From contig JABSQB010000002.1 of the NCBI GenBank assembly GCA_013214545.1, positions 69,798 to 133,797 on the forward strand: a stretch of DNA of 64,000 nucleotides. Reading direction: 5' to 3'. Numbering within the stretch: position 1 is the stretch's first letter; the number at the start of each line of letters is the position of its first letter. A model generated the notes under the pieces. That model did not search any database. It worked only from the letters and a program-made list of their open reading frames with translations, and was not told the DNA's origin. Below, one piece after another: positions 36,474 through 45,615 of the stretch. This DNA comes from Henriciella sp. GTDB taxonomy: Bacteria; Pseudomonadota; Alphaproteobacteria; Caulobacterales; Hyphomonadaceae. The translations under genes were made by a program, and so were the position numbers.

Positions 36474-38066
36474 ATGCCTGACGATCTCAAAACCGCTTCC
36501 GACCTTTCAGGGATTCTCAAACAACAGCTCGGCCAAGATGGCTTGAAAGACGATGACGCCGCCCGCGAATTCATGAGCCAGGATATCTGGCACAAAGGCG
36601 ACACGGCAGCGTTCGTTGCCAAACCCAGCTCGATCGAACAGCTTCAGGCTGCGGTCCGGGCAGCGCATGACCGGGGCATCTCACTCAACCCGCGCGGTGG
36701 CGGCTATTCCTACACTAAGGGTTACACGCCGGATCGCGAAGATGTCGGCATTCTCGACATGTCGGGGCTGTCGGAGATCGTTGAGGTCAATACCAAAGAC
36801 ATGTACGTCACGGTGCAAGCGGGCGTTACCTGGGCACAGCTCTTTGAAGCCTTGAAACCGCACAATGTCCGTACGCCATTCTGGGGGCCTTTGTCTGGGA
36901 TTGGATCGACGATTGGCGGCGGCTTATCTCAGAACAATGCCTTCTTCGGCGCCGGCAAATATGGAACGACTGGCGACAGCGTCCTCTCTATTGCTGTCGT
37001 ACTTGGCGACGGCACGCTGGTGCGCACTGGCACGGGTGGGACGAAGAATGGCAAACCCTTCTGGCGCCATTATGGGCCTGATCTCACAGGTCTTTTCTGC
37101 GGCGACGCGGGAACACTCGGTTACAAAGCCGAGATCACGTTCCGCCTCATTCCGCTTCCTAAAGCCGAAGAGACAGCCAGCTTCGAGTTCGAATCCAGAG
37201 AGGCCTGCGCCGACGCCATGGCGCAAATGATGCGCGAAGACATCGCGTGCGAAATTTTTGGTTTCGATCCAAACCTCACCAAGGTCCGCCTGGCGCGGGC
37301 AAGCCTTGTCTCTGACGCCAAAGCGCTGACCAATGTCATTCGCGGGCAAGGCTCATTGCTCAAGGGCCTGCGCGAAGGCGCTAAGGTGGCGCTGGCGGGG
37401 CGCGGCTTCATGGACAAGGTGGATTACTCTCTGCACATTTGTGTCGAAGGGCGATCTGCAACCGGCGTCAAAGAAGATATTCAGGTCTTGAAAGACATCG
37501 CCAAAAATCTCGGCGGCAAGGAGATTGAAAACTCCATCCCCAAAATCATCCGCGCCAATCCCTTTGGACCCATGAACAACATTCTCGGCCCTCAAGGCGA
37601 ACGTTGGGTGCCCATTCACGGCATCGTTCCAACCTCAGAAGGCGCAGAAACCTGGGCAGAGATAGAAGCCGGTTTCGCCGCGATGCAGGAGGAGCTGGAC
37701 GAGCATGATATCCTCACCGGCTATCTGATCACCAGCCTCGCCACGACCGGCTTTCTGATTGAACCGGTCTTCATCTGGCCGGAAGAAATCTGGCCCATTC
37801 ACGAACACACGGTGGGCGACGAGTGGATGAAAAAGATAAAGCGTCACGAACCCAATCCCGAAGCCACGGACGTCGTCAAAAAGGCGCGGCAGGTCGTGCT
37901 CGACGTGTTCACAAAGCATGCGGGTGCGCATTTCCAGATTGGCCGCACTTACCCGTATAGAGAGCATCGCGACGAAGCGACTTGGGCGCTGCTCAACGCC
38001 ATCAAGAAGGCCGTCGACGACAAAGGGATCATCAATCCTGGTGCATTGGGGTTTAACCCGAAATGA
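36474..38066 (+). CDS. FAD-binding oxidoreductase, VAO/D-lactate dehydrogenase-like
   Basis: A 530-residue flavoprotein with an N-terminal FAD-binding (PCMH) domain (about 45-230; FVAKPSSIEQLQAAVRAAHD, NPRGGGYSYTKGYTPD, GPLSGIGSTIGGGLSQNN, GDSVLSIAVVLGDGTLV) and a C-terminal cap domain that ends KAVDDKGIINPGALGF, as in GlcD/Dld and vanillyl-alcohol oxidase relatives. No signal peptide. It probably oxidises an alcohol or 2-hydroxy acid to the carbonyl that the overlapping aldehyde dehydrogenase gene product would handle. Substrate unknown. Confidence 0.86.
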   Translation: MPDDLKTASDLSGILKQQLGQDGLKDDDAAREFMSQDIWHKGDTAAFVAKPSSIEQLQAAVRAAHDRGISLNPRGGGYSYTKGYTPDREDVGILDMSGLSEIVEVNTKDMYVTVQAGVTWAQLFEALKPHNVRTPFWGPLSGIGSTIGGGLSQNNAFFGAGKYGTTGDSVLSIAVVLGDGTLVRTGTGGTKNGKPFWRHYGPDLTGLFCGDAGTLGYKAEITFRLIPLPKAEETASFEFESREACADAMAQMMREDIACEIFGFDPNLTKVRLARASLVSDAKALTNVIRGQGSLLKGLREGAKVALAGRGFMDKVDYSLHICVEGRSATGVKEDIQVLKDIAKNLGGKEIENSIPKIIRANPFGPMNNILGPQGERWVPIHGIVPTSEGAETWAEIEAGFAAMQEELDEHDILTGYLITSLATTGFLIEPVFIWPEEIWPIHEHTVGDEWMKKIKRHEPNPEATDVVKKARQVVLDVFTKHAGAHFQIGRTYPYREHRDEATWALLNAIKKAVDDKGIINPGALGFNPK

Positions 38067-39484
38067 CACTTTTGCAGGCGCGAGACCCGCGCACAGGTCA
38101 GCTCGATTTCAGCTTCGAAGCCGCCGGCCGAACCGACATAGAGCGCGCCGCCAATCGCCTTCGCGCCGCCGGGCAGGACTGGCAAGCGCTGGGCCTAGAC
38201 GGCCGAATGGCAAAGCTCGGCGAACTTGCCGACGCGATTGGCCGCCACCATCAGGCTATTGCTGAGCGGCTGAGCGTTGATACCGGCCGTCGCAAGATTG
38301 CTGGTCGCGAAGTCGACGGAACGATTGGCGCCATTCATGGCTGGCTCGCCCAGGCCCCGCATCTCTTACCGGATGGCTGGACCGACGGGCGCATGAACCC
38401 CGCCATACGTCACGCCCCGCAATTTGTCCCGTACGCGCTTGTCGGTGTGATCAGCCCTTGGAATTTCCCGCTGACCCTGAGCATGATTGATACGATCCCC
38501 GCCCTGCTCGCGGGATGCACGGTGATGATCAAACCGTCTGAGGTGACCCCTCGATTCGTCGAACCGCTGATGGTGGCAATCGAAGAGGCCGGATTAAAGG
38601 ACGTGTTGACCTTCGTTCAAGGCGGGGGCGCCACCGGCGCGGACCTGATCGACCATGTGGATGCGGTTTGTTTTACGGGCTCAGTCGCAACGGGCCGCAA
38701 GGTCGCTGCTGCTGCTGCGGGTAATATGATCCCGGCCTTTCTCGAACTCGGCGGGAAAGACCCGCTGGTCGTTCTCGAGAGCGCAGATATAGAGCTTGCC
38801 AGCGATGCTGCGCTGCGTGGCTCTGTACTGTCCACCGGACAGGCCTGCCAATCCATTGAGAGAATATACGTCGCGCGCAGCATCTATGATACCTTCATGG
38901 ACCGTCTCGTCGAAAAAGCGCAATCCGTGCGGCTTAACTGGCCAGACATTGGCACCGGTGAGATCGGACCCATCATCTTTGCCAATCAGGCCGAAATCCT
39001 GCAGCGCCATATCGATGATGCCGTCGCCAAAGGCGCCAATGTGTTGACTGGAGGCTCAGTCGAAACCCATGGCGGTGGTCGCTGGCTGAAACCGACCGTG
39101 CTCTCAAATGTAACCCATGACATGGCGGTGATGCGCGAAGAAACATTTGGTCCAATCCTACCTGTCATGGCCTTTGACAAGGTCGAGGAGGCCATCGCGC
39201 TCGCGAACGATACCGAGTTCGGGCTCTCAGCAGCGGTATTCGCGGGCAGCTTGGAAGAAGCCGAAGCTGTTGGTCGACAGATCGAGGCTGGCGGCGTGTC
39301 GCTCAATGACGCGGCTCTGACAGCCCTGTTCCATGAAGCCGAGAAGCATAGTTTCAAACTGTCCGGCATGGGCGGCAGCCGCATGGGCCCGGCCGGTTTC
39401 CAACGCTTCTTGCGTCGCAAGGCCTTAATTGCGAATACAGGCAAACCCGCTCCAATCGGAGCCTTTGCCGAGGATGCCCCTTGA
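38063..39484 (+). CDS. NAD(P)-dependent aldehyde dehydrogenase
   Basis: A 473-residue ALDH-superfamily enzyme with catalytic C262 (STGQACQSIERIYV), general base E228 (FLELGGKDPLV), N134 (SPWNFPL) and cofactor K157 (MIKPSEVTPRF). The late motif EETFGPILPVM is present. Oxidises an aldehyde to the acid; it overlaps the FAD oxidase gene by 4 bp and the crotonase gene by 4 bp, so the three form an alcohol-to-acid-to-CoA style operon. Confidence 0.92.
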   Translation: MTLLQARDPRTGQLDFSFEAAGRTDIERAANRLRAAGQDWQALGLDGRMAKLGELADAIGRHHQAIAERLSVDTGRRKIAGREVDGTIGAIHGWLAQAPHLLPDGWTDGRMNPAIRHAPQFVPYALVGVISPWNFPLTLSMIDTIPALLAGCTVMIKPSEVTPRFVEPLMVAIEEAGLKDVLTFVQGGGATGADLIDHVDAVCFTGSVATGRKVAAAAAGNMIPAFLELGGKDPLVVLESADIELASDAALRGSVLSTGQACQSIERIYVARSIYDTFMDRLVEKAQSVRLNWPDIGTGEIGPIIFANQAEILQRHIDDAVAKGANVLTGGSVETHGGGRWLKPTVLSNVTHDMAVMREETFGPILPVMAFDKVEEAIALANDTEFGLSAAVFAGSLEEAEAVGRQIEAGGVSLNDAALTALFHEAEKHSFKLSGMGGSRMGPAGFQRFLRRKALIANTGKPAPIGAFAEDAP

Positions 39485-40263
39485 CCCAATCTATCCGTCT
39501 GGACGTGACCCCGCCCTTCGCGGAAATCATCCTCAACAAGCCTGAAAAGCGAAACGCGCTATCCGTGGACATGTGGGCGGCAATCCCTGCTCTGGTGACT
39601 GAGGCCGCTCAACACCCTGACGTGAAGATCCTCCTCATCCATGGCGGCGATGCAGGGGCTTTCGCCGCAGGGGCTGACATCTCCGAATTCGAACAAATCT
39701 ACGCGACGCGCGAAAGCGCCAAAGCATCGGGCGAGACAATCGCTGCAGCCCTCGATGCGGTCGAGGCCTGCCCCAAACCAACCATGGCGGCCATTGACGG
39801 CGCATGTGTCGGTGGCGGCGTCAGCCTCGCCATGGCTTGCGATCTGCGCGTGGCGAGCAAAGGCAGCAAGTTTGGCGTCACGCCTGGCAAGCTGGGCCTG
39901 GTCTATCCTGCCGGAGATACGCGCCGCTTGTTGCAAGCAATCGGCCCCAGTGCGACCAAAGACATTCTCTTCACGGGGCGGATCTTCCCGGCCGAAGAGG
40001 CTAAAGATCTGGGCGTGATCGATCGCCTTGCCGAGGCAGGCGGCGCATTAACCGTAGCCCGCGAGTTTGCGCAACAGATTGCAAGCATCTCGCAATGGTC
40101 CACACGCGCTACGAAACGGATGATCAAAGGCCTACAAGGTGGCTGGAGCGGTGAAGAGACCGAAGCCGCCAACCTGTTTCTGGAGGGCTTCTCCAACGAG
40201 GACTTTCAGGATGGGTACAAAGCCTTCCTGGAAAAGCGCCCACCCAAATTCACCTTCAAATAA
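39481..40263 (+). CDS. Enoyl-CoA hydratase/isomerase (crotonase) superfamily protein
   Basis: A 260-residue crotonase with the oxyanion-hole segments AFAAGADISEF and DGACVGGGVSLAMACDLRVA. The start is TTG 39481, sharing TTGA with the ALDH stop. In the active-site loop the usual Pro-Glu is Pro-Gly (VTPGKLGLVYPAGDTRRL), and the second catalytic Glu is probably Asp (ATKDILFTG), so it may not be a plain hydratase; isomerase, decarboxylase or hydrolase activity is possible. Last gene of the GntR-1-controlled oxidase operon. Confidence 0.84.
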   Translation: MTQSIRLDVTPPFAEIILNKPEKRNALSVDMWAAIPALVTEAAQHPDVKILLIHGGDAGAFAAGADISEFEQIYATRESAKASGETIAAALDAVEACPKPTMAAIDGACVGGGVSLAMACDLRVASKGSKFGVTPGKLGLVYPAGDTRRLLQAIGPSATKDILFTGRIFPAEEAKDLGVIDRLAEAGGALTVAREFAQQIASISQWSTRATKRMIKGLQGGWSGEETEAANLFLEGFSNEDFQDGYKAFLEKRPPKFTFK

Positions 40264-41490
40264 TCACCACTCATATCCCGGCGGCATTGGGGGTTTGCCG
40301 ACGAGCGCTTCGATCGCGGCAGCAGCCTCGAGGGTTTGACGATCTTGTCCGATAGGACCGATGAGCTGGACCGAAAGCGGCCGCCCGTCCTTGCTCAGGC
40401 CTGAATAGAGCGCCGTTGCAGGCAGCTGAGCGAAATCAGCCCAGGCTGTGAAATCTGCCTGATTGGCAGGCGCTGGCTCGGTGAACGCAAACGCTTCCTG
40501 CGGCGCGGTTGGTGCGAGGATGAAATCGTACGAATTCCAAACTTGAGCGCTTGCCACTTTTACCTCGGCGATATGATCATAGGCCGCCTGCACCTTTTCT
40601 TCTGACTGTCGCGTGCCCCAGTGCAGAAGAGAATAGAACGTGTCGCTCAGTCCAGCTGGCCGAGCGCCGTCCTCCGTTACACCGTGCTCTAACGCGCCTT
40701 CCACCTCCGAGACGACCAGCCCGGCCCGGCGCGAGCGGGAATAGTCATAAACGGGTGGTTCAAACGTCTTCGTGCTGACGCCCGCCCCTTCAATCAGACT
40801 GACGGCACGAACGAACCCGCGAGCGACCGCAGACGTCAGCTCAACCGCGCCGGACCCATCCCAGACACCAATCTTCAGGCCGCTCAGCTTGGCCGGGTTC
40901 AATGGCGCTGCATCGCCCCAATCGGCAAGCACGTGCATGGCGCGCCACAGCGTCTCCACATCACGCGCTAACGGGCCGACATGATCCAGGGTGGTCGAGA
41001 GCGGCACGACGCCTTCAATCGGGACGGCTCCCGTCGTCGGCTTATGCCCCTGCACGCCGCAATAGGCCGCCGGAATTCGAACGCTGCCCATTGTGTCCGT
41101 GCCGAGCGCGATGTCGCACAATCCCGCTGCTACCGCCGAACCCGAGCCGCCCGATGAGCCACCGGGTGTCAGGCTTTTATTCCAGGGATTGAGTGTCCGC
41201 CCATAGGCTTCATTGTCCGTCGTCGCGCCAAGCGCGCCCTCATGCATATTGACGGTGCCGAGCACGCTCCCACCTGCTCGCCGGATGCGCGCGATGACGG
41301 ATGCATCCTGCGCTGGAACGCTTTCGCGATACGCCTCGCAGCCTGCTGTGCATGGCAAGCCTTTTACCCTGATATTCGACTTCGCGGCCCAGGTGAGCCC
41401 GCTGCCGACAGGCTCGTCCGTCAGATCAACGAAGGCGTTGAGTTTCGAATTGAAGCGTTCAATCCGGGCGCGATAGTCGGACGCGCTCAC
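40264..41490 (-). CDS. Amidase-signature family hydrolase
   Basis: A 408-residue enzyme with the complete Ser-cisSer-Lys triad: K37 (TWAAKSN), S112 (PGGSSGGSGSAVAAG) and nucleophile S136 (GTDTMGSVRIPAAYCG). Amidases of this family hydrolyse carboxamides, including half-amides and N-acyl compounds. It is the last gene of the leftward operon that begins near the GntR-2 site at 45539, and its start overlaps the CoA-ligase gene by 4 bp. Substrate unknown; a role in liberating a carboxylate for the adjacent ligase fits the order. Confidence 0.9.
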   Translation of the reverse strand: MSASDYRARIERFNSKLNAFVDLTDEPVGSGLTWAAKSNIRVKGLPCTAGCEAYRESVPAQDASVIARIRRAGGSVLGTVNMHEGALGATTDNEAYGRTLNPWNKSLTPGGSSGGSGSAVAAGLCDIALGTDTMGSVRIPAAYCGVQGHKPTTGAVPIEGVVPLSTTLDHVGPLARDVETLWRAMHVLADWGDAAPLNPAKLSGLKIGVWDGSGAVELTSAVARGFVRAVSLIEGAGVSTKTFEPPVYDYSRSRRAGLVVSEVEGALEHGVTEDGARPAGLSDTFYSLLHWGTRQSEEKVQAAYDHIAEVKVASAQVWNSYDFILAPTAPQEAFAFTEPAPANQADFTAWADFAQLPATALYSGLSKDGRPLSVQLIGPIGQDRQTLEAAAAIEALVGKPPMPPGYEW

Positions 41491-42881
41491 TTGAATCGCT
41501 CATCGATGAGCCGGATGGGTTTCTGGCGGACTTCGGTTTGCGTGAGGTCCGCTAAGCCGCCGGGTTCAGACAACTCAATGCCGCAATCGATCCCGATTTT
41601 CTGTTTCAGCAAGGCGCGATACTTGTCGGCTTCCTGCTCCGAGCGCGGTCCGTTCACTTCAGCGCAGACAATGAACTCATCGCGCCCGGCATCATCGCGC
41701 TCGGCCTTGCAGATAAATTCTCCAGCGAAGCTGTTCACCTCTTCTAGCAACGGTCCCATGGCCTGTGGGAAGATATTGATGCCACGGATCTTGACCATAT
41801 TGTCCGACCGCCCGAGGAAACCTTCGATACGCTTGAAGTTCAAACCCAAGGAGGACTTCCCGGTTTTCACCTTGGTCACGTCATGCGTATTGAAACGAAT
41901 AATCGGATAGACGTCGTCTTTGTAGAGGCAGGTGCAGACCATATCGCCTTGCTCGCCGTCAGAGAGCACAGCGCCGGTATCGATATCGCAGACTTCCAGG
42001 TATTGCGCGTCTTCCATGACATAGAGCCCGTCACGGTCTGGCCCTTCGCCGGCGATGCAGCCCGTGTCGCCAACGCCGTACCAGTCATAACACTCAACCC
42101 CGCCCCAGCTTTCCGACAGGCTTTGTTTGTCTTCGCGCCCGAGGTGGCCCGACACCATCCGGATCTTGAGGTCTTTGACAGGATCAATCCCCTGCTCGAC
42201 CGCGACGCGCGCGAGCTTTTTGATATAGTCTGCAAAGCCGACAATGACCGTTGCGCCAAAGTCTCGCATCAACTCCACCTGACGGACAGAGCGGGTCTCG
42301 ACGCCGGTTCCGGCCGACATGAAAATGGCGCTCGTCCAATGGATGACGGACTCGCGAACATAATGCCCGCCATTGATCATGCCGTGGCCATAGACGGAAT
42401 GAACCACATCATCCGGGCGCAGTCCCTGGAAGCGATAAAGACGCCCCAGCAACAGGTTCTGAGCCTCGCGGCTCTTGGCGCCAAACAATAGGACTTGTGG
42501 TGTCCCCGTGGTCCCGGACGTGGTGTGCATGATGACAGGTGGACGCCCCTCTGGATAGCTTTCAAACCCGGCAAAGTCACCCAGCGGCGGCGTCCGGGCA
42601 ATGCTCTCCATAATGTCTGACTTGTCGAACATTGGTAGCTGAGACAGCGTCTCCAGGCCTTTAATATCGCCGCGTTCGACACCCGCATCGCCCCACAGAT
42701 TTTGATAAAACGGTGTCTGCCAAGCGCGGGCAACGCAGCGCGTAAAGAGTTTCTCCTGATGCGCACGGATTTCGTCCTGGCTCTTTTTGGCGAAACTGAC
42801 AAATGCGTCGCCAATCGGATGGTCATCCTGCAGAGCGTTCCAGTCGACACTGTTAAAGTAGGTATTGTATTGTCCCGCCAT
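41487..42881 (-). CDS. Phenylacetate-CoA ligase (PaaK)-like acyl-CoA synthetase
   Basis: A 464-residue adenylate-forming enzyme of the PaaK branch. AMP-binding motifs are HTTSGTTGTPQVLLFG (P-loop), YDWYGVGDTGCIAGEG (A5-like), IIRFNTHDVTK and GRSDNMVKIRGINIFP (A7/A8), with a C-terminal PaaK-type domain ending EVRQKPIRLIDER. It should activate an aromatic or other organic acid to its CoA thioester. Starts one base within the end of the upstream MmgE/PrpD gene. Substrate not deducible from sequence. Confidence 0.88.
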   Translation of the reverse strand: MAGQYNTYFNSVDWNALQDDHPIGDAFVSFAKKSQDEIRAHQEKLFTRCVARAWQTPFYQNLWGDAGVERGDIKGLETLSQLPMFDKSDIMESIARTPPLGDFAGFESYPEGRPPVIMHTTSGTTGTPQVLLFGAKSREAQNLLLGRLYRFQGLRPDDVVHSVYGHGMINGGHYVRESVIHWTSAIFMSAGTGVETRSVRQVELMRDFGATVIVGFADYIKKLARVAVEQGIDPVKDLKIRMVSGHLGREDKQSLSESWGGVECYDWYGVGDTGCIAGEGPDRDGLYVMEDAQYLEVCDIDTGAVLSDGEQGDMVCTCLYKDDVYPIIRFNTHDVTKVKTGKSSLGLNFKRIEGFLGRSDNMVKIRGINIFPQAMGPLLEEVNSFAGEFICKAERDDAGRDEFIVCAEVNGPRSEQEADKYRALLKQKIGIDCGIELSEPGGLADLTQTEVRQKPIRLIDERFK

Positions 42882-44254
42882 TAAACGGCCTCCACTCCAG
42901 CAGCGAGGCGGCTCAAAACCGACACATCTGCCACTGTCTCAAGGGTTTCAGTTAAGTCAATCAATCGATCTGCGATCTCGGGTCGGTTTTCGCCGAAGCC
43001 AAAGGCGACGCAGTCGCGAAACTTTCCGAGGTGAGCGTCCTCGCTCATCGGATCCGCGGGTGAGCCGTAGAGCGCATCGATGCGTGCCTCTACGATGCGA
43101 CCATCGCTTAGACGAGCCACAGCGATTTGCGGGGTGAAGGCGGCAGGATCTGGCGAACCATCATCGACCACTTCTATTTTTGCGCCGAGCGACAGGGTCT
43201 CGGGATCACGCAGCGCGGCTTCCGAAAAATCTACCAAGCCAACTGTTCCCTTGCGCAACGCAACAGCGCCAGAATACTGGAAGCACAGCCTCGCATAGTT
43301 CACGGCCATATCGTCTTCAATGGGGCGTCCGACGAGGCGGTGTATTAAAGGCGGCGCTGTCAGCGTAATCTTTTCGACGGCTTCGGCGGTGACACCCGCA
43401 GCGCGAAGCTTCTGCATAAGAACGATCCCGCCCTGGGCCGCGCGTCCGGTTGGAAATGGTTTGTGGCTGACCTCGGCAACGCGCCAGACTTTTCCCAAGC
43501 TCGCGACAACCTCACCGGCGTCAGCCTCATCTTCAAATAATGCGAAATAGCCGAATGGGCCTTCCAGGCTATCATGTGGTCCTGGCATTCCGGCTTCGGC
43601 GAGGTCGCAGGCCATGATGGCGCCGCGCGCCGCATTGCCGATCTGGATGGGCAGCGCCGGTTTGCCTTCGACGTGGGCCTGCATGGTGCCCGAGTTAAAG
43701 GCGAGTGCGTAGCCAAGCGCATCCTTGATCTGGTCTGAGGAAAACCCGCGCAGGCGAGAAATTCCGAGCGTCGCGCCAAAAATACCGGCATTCGCGGGTC
43801 GGAAAAACTTGATCGGGCTAGACACGCTGACACCGATCCCAGCAGCGAGATCGACAGCGATTGCGAGCGCGACGATCAGCTCTTTTCCCGAGACAGTTTT
43901 CTGGGCGTCACACTCGGCCATCAGCGCCGCAAGAATCGTCGCCATCGGATGCACGACTGCCGGCTCATGGACGCAATCATACTCTTGGCAGTGGATCTGG
44001 AAGCCATTGATGAAGGCCGCGTTTGCTGGCGTCGTCGAAAGACGGCCCTGCCCCCAAACATACGCGACATCGTCTGCCGCCCAATTCCCGGCAGACGCGC
44101 GAACAACTTGGGTCAATGGAACCGCGGCCCCGGCAATGCCCACGCCGAGACTGTCGAGCAGGTAGGTTTTAGCGGCGCGGACTGCAGGTTTGGGCATATC
44201 CTCGAACCGCGTCGTCAGCGCGTGCTGAACAAAAGCATCTACCATCCCCGTCAT
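42881..44254 (-). CDS. MmgE/PrpD family protein, copy 1
   Basis: A 457-residue protein of the family that includes 2-methylcitrate dehydratase PrpD, cis-aconitate decarboxylase and iminodisuccinate epimerase. It begins with AAKTYLLDSLGVGIAGA and has QEYDCVHEPAVVHPMATILA, GIFGATLGISRLRGFSSDQI and VSHKPFPTGRAAQGG, typical of the group. All act on branched or polycarboxylic acids by adding or removing water, or CO2. The neighbouring gene at 44251 encodes a second, distinct family member; the two overlap by 4 bp. Confidence 0.87.
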   Translation of the reverse strand: MTGMVDAFVQHALTTRFEDMPKPAVRAAKTYLLDSLGVGIAGAAVPLTQVVRASAGNWAADDVAYVWGQGRLSTTPANAAFINGFQIHCQEYDCVHEPAVVHPMATILAALMAECDAQKTVSGKELIVALAIAVDLAAGIGVSVSSPIKFFRPANAGIFGATLGISRLRGFSSDQIKDALGYALAFNSGTMQAHVEGKPALPIQIGNAARGAIMACDLAEAGMPGPHDSLEGPFGYFALFEDEADAGEVVASLGKVWRVAEVSHKPFPTGRAAQGGIVLMQKLRAAGVTAEAVEKITLTAPPLIHRLVGRPIEDDMAVNYARLCFQYSGAVALRKGTVGLVDFSEAALRDPETLSLGAKIEVVDDGSPDPAAFTPQIAVARLSDGRIVEARIDALYGSPADPMSEDAHLGKFRDCVAFGFGENRPEIADRLIDLTETLETVADVSVLSRLAAGVEAV

Positions 44255-45552
44255 GCGAGCGCCTCCCGAATGAGTTTGAGTGTGGTCTCAACCGATCCCG
44301 TTGCGTTTTGGATCTTCTCTATAAAGTTTCGCGCTATGGCATCCGAGACACCACCGGCCTGCATCAGCATACGCGCCTTATCTTTGATTTGAGTCTCGCT
44401 GACGGGATTCTCGGGATCGCCCATCGCGTCCTCAATCGTTACTGATTGATCGCCAAGACTGACCCGAGCGCCGAAATGCGCCGGATAGACAGAGTCGAAC
44501 TCTGCAGAAGATTCAACGCGCACCCGTGCACGAAGGGTAGCGAGGTCGGGATCGTTCAGTGCATTGAGCTCAAAATGTTCAAGGCTCGGCGCGCCGCGTG
44601 CGAGTGAAACAGCAACGGCATGCTGCAGCGAGAATTTGCCCTCGATCACCGTCTGCGGCCTGCTTCGATCGCAGAACTTCAGAGCATCCAAATAGGTTTC
44701 GACTCTGATGGGCGCATCGCCTTGCCAGTCGACCCGCTCGCGCAGTTCAAGTGCGGCGTCGATCACCGCATGGGCATGACGACACGCCGGCCACGGCTTG
44801 AAGCTGACCTCGTGGATCATCCAATCGGAGGACGGAGCGACGAGGACAGCGGCCGGGTCGCCATCCGGACACGTCGCTGCGAAGAAGCCCTGCTCACCTT
44901 CGAGAATATCCAGCGGACCGGTAAAGCCTGCTGAGGCGAGCCGCGCCGCTTCAAAGCCGGCGCGTGCCGCGTTGGCGGTGTGTAACTGTTTGCCCATGCT
45001 CACGGGATCATGGCGGGTTTGCCAGAGACCGGTGGCCTGACTCATCGCCAGAGCCATCGCGTGGGCAAGCTGTCGCTGGTCTGCGTTCAGCAAAATCGCG
45101 CACGCGGCCGCGGCTCCGATGGGGCCGCACGTACCGGTATTGTGCCACAAAGCGTAGTGCCCTGGACCGACCGCGCGCCCGACGCGGATTGTGGCCTCGT
45201 AGCCTTTCACGATCGCTATCAGCAGCGTTTCAAAACTTGGCTGGGCGATTTCAGCCATCGCGAGCGCAGCTGGAACGATGGATGGGCCCGGATGCAAGAG
45301 CGCGCGTTTGTCGACATCATCCATCTCGAGAATGTTACCCAGGCCGCCCCAGCAAAAGGCTTCAGCAGCCGCGCCTGCGCCTTGCGTCTCGCGTAGGATT
45401 GCGCCCGCGGGTTCTTTAGCGCCGGCGATTGCGCACCCCGCCCAATCCAGCAAATGCCATCGCGCGCGGGCCAGGGACGCTGCATCGACAGGCCTGTCCA
45501 GGAGCTCTGAGAGCCCTGTAAGAATGCAATTTTCCGCGATTTGTCCGGACAT
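44251..45552 (-). CDS. MmgE/PrpD family protein, copy 2
   Basis: A 433-residue family member: RWHLLDWAGCAIAGAKEP, ILEMDDVDKRALLHPGPSIV, HNTGTCGPIGAAAACAI and EVSFKPWPACRHAHAVIDAA. The start is set at ATG 45552; a longer reading to 45612 lies in the divergent intergenic region. The GntR-2-type operator overlaps these first codons, so translation or transcription from here should be sensitive to the regulator. It is the first gene of a leftward operon of two PrpD-like proteins, a CoA ligase and an amidase. Divergence from copy 1 suggests two subunits or two sequential steps. Confidence 0.83.
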   Translation of the reverse strand: MSGQIAENCILTGLSELLDRPVDAASLARARWHLLDWAGCAIAGAKEPAGAILRETQGAGAAAEAFCWGGLGNILEMDDVDKRALLHPGPSIVPAALAMAEIAQPSFETLLIAIVKGYEATIRVGRAVGPGHYALWHNTGTCGPIGAAAACAILLNADQRQLAHAMALAMSQATGLWQTRHDPVSMGKQLHTANAARAGFEAARLASAGFTGPLDILEGEQGFFAATCPDGDPAAVLVAPSSDWMIHEVSFKPWPACRHAHAVIDAALELRERVDWQGDAPIRVETYLDALKFCDRSRPQTVIEGKFSLQHAVAVSLARGAPSLEHFELNALNDPDLATLRARVRVESSAEFDSVYPAHFGARVSLGDQSVTIEDAMGDPENPVSETQIKDKARMLMQAGGVSDAIARNFIEKIQNATGSVETTLKLIREALA

Positions 45553-45554
45553 AT
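45539..45554. promoter_or_regulatory. GntR-2-type operator at the 44251/45616 divergent promoter
   Basis: ATTTGTCCGGACATAT matches the perfect palindrome at 52916 in 15 of 16 bases. It overlaps the start codon of the leftward MmgE/PrpD gene and lies 62 bp before the rightward CoA-transferase gene, which is co-transcribed with the GntR-2 gene. Autoregulation plus control of both operons is the likely role. Confidence 0.75.
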
Positions 45555-45615
45555 TCTGGTGCTTACACAAACTTTGTGGTTGAGTGAACCAGAAAGTTGC
45601 GCCACCGGTCAAAAA

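Noticed and set aside
44251-45612. Extended start of MmgE/PrpD copy 2 at 45612
   Set aside because: The extra 20 residues are not homologous in pattern and would cover the whole divergent promoter; ATG 45552 fits better.
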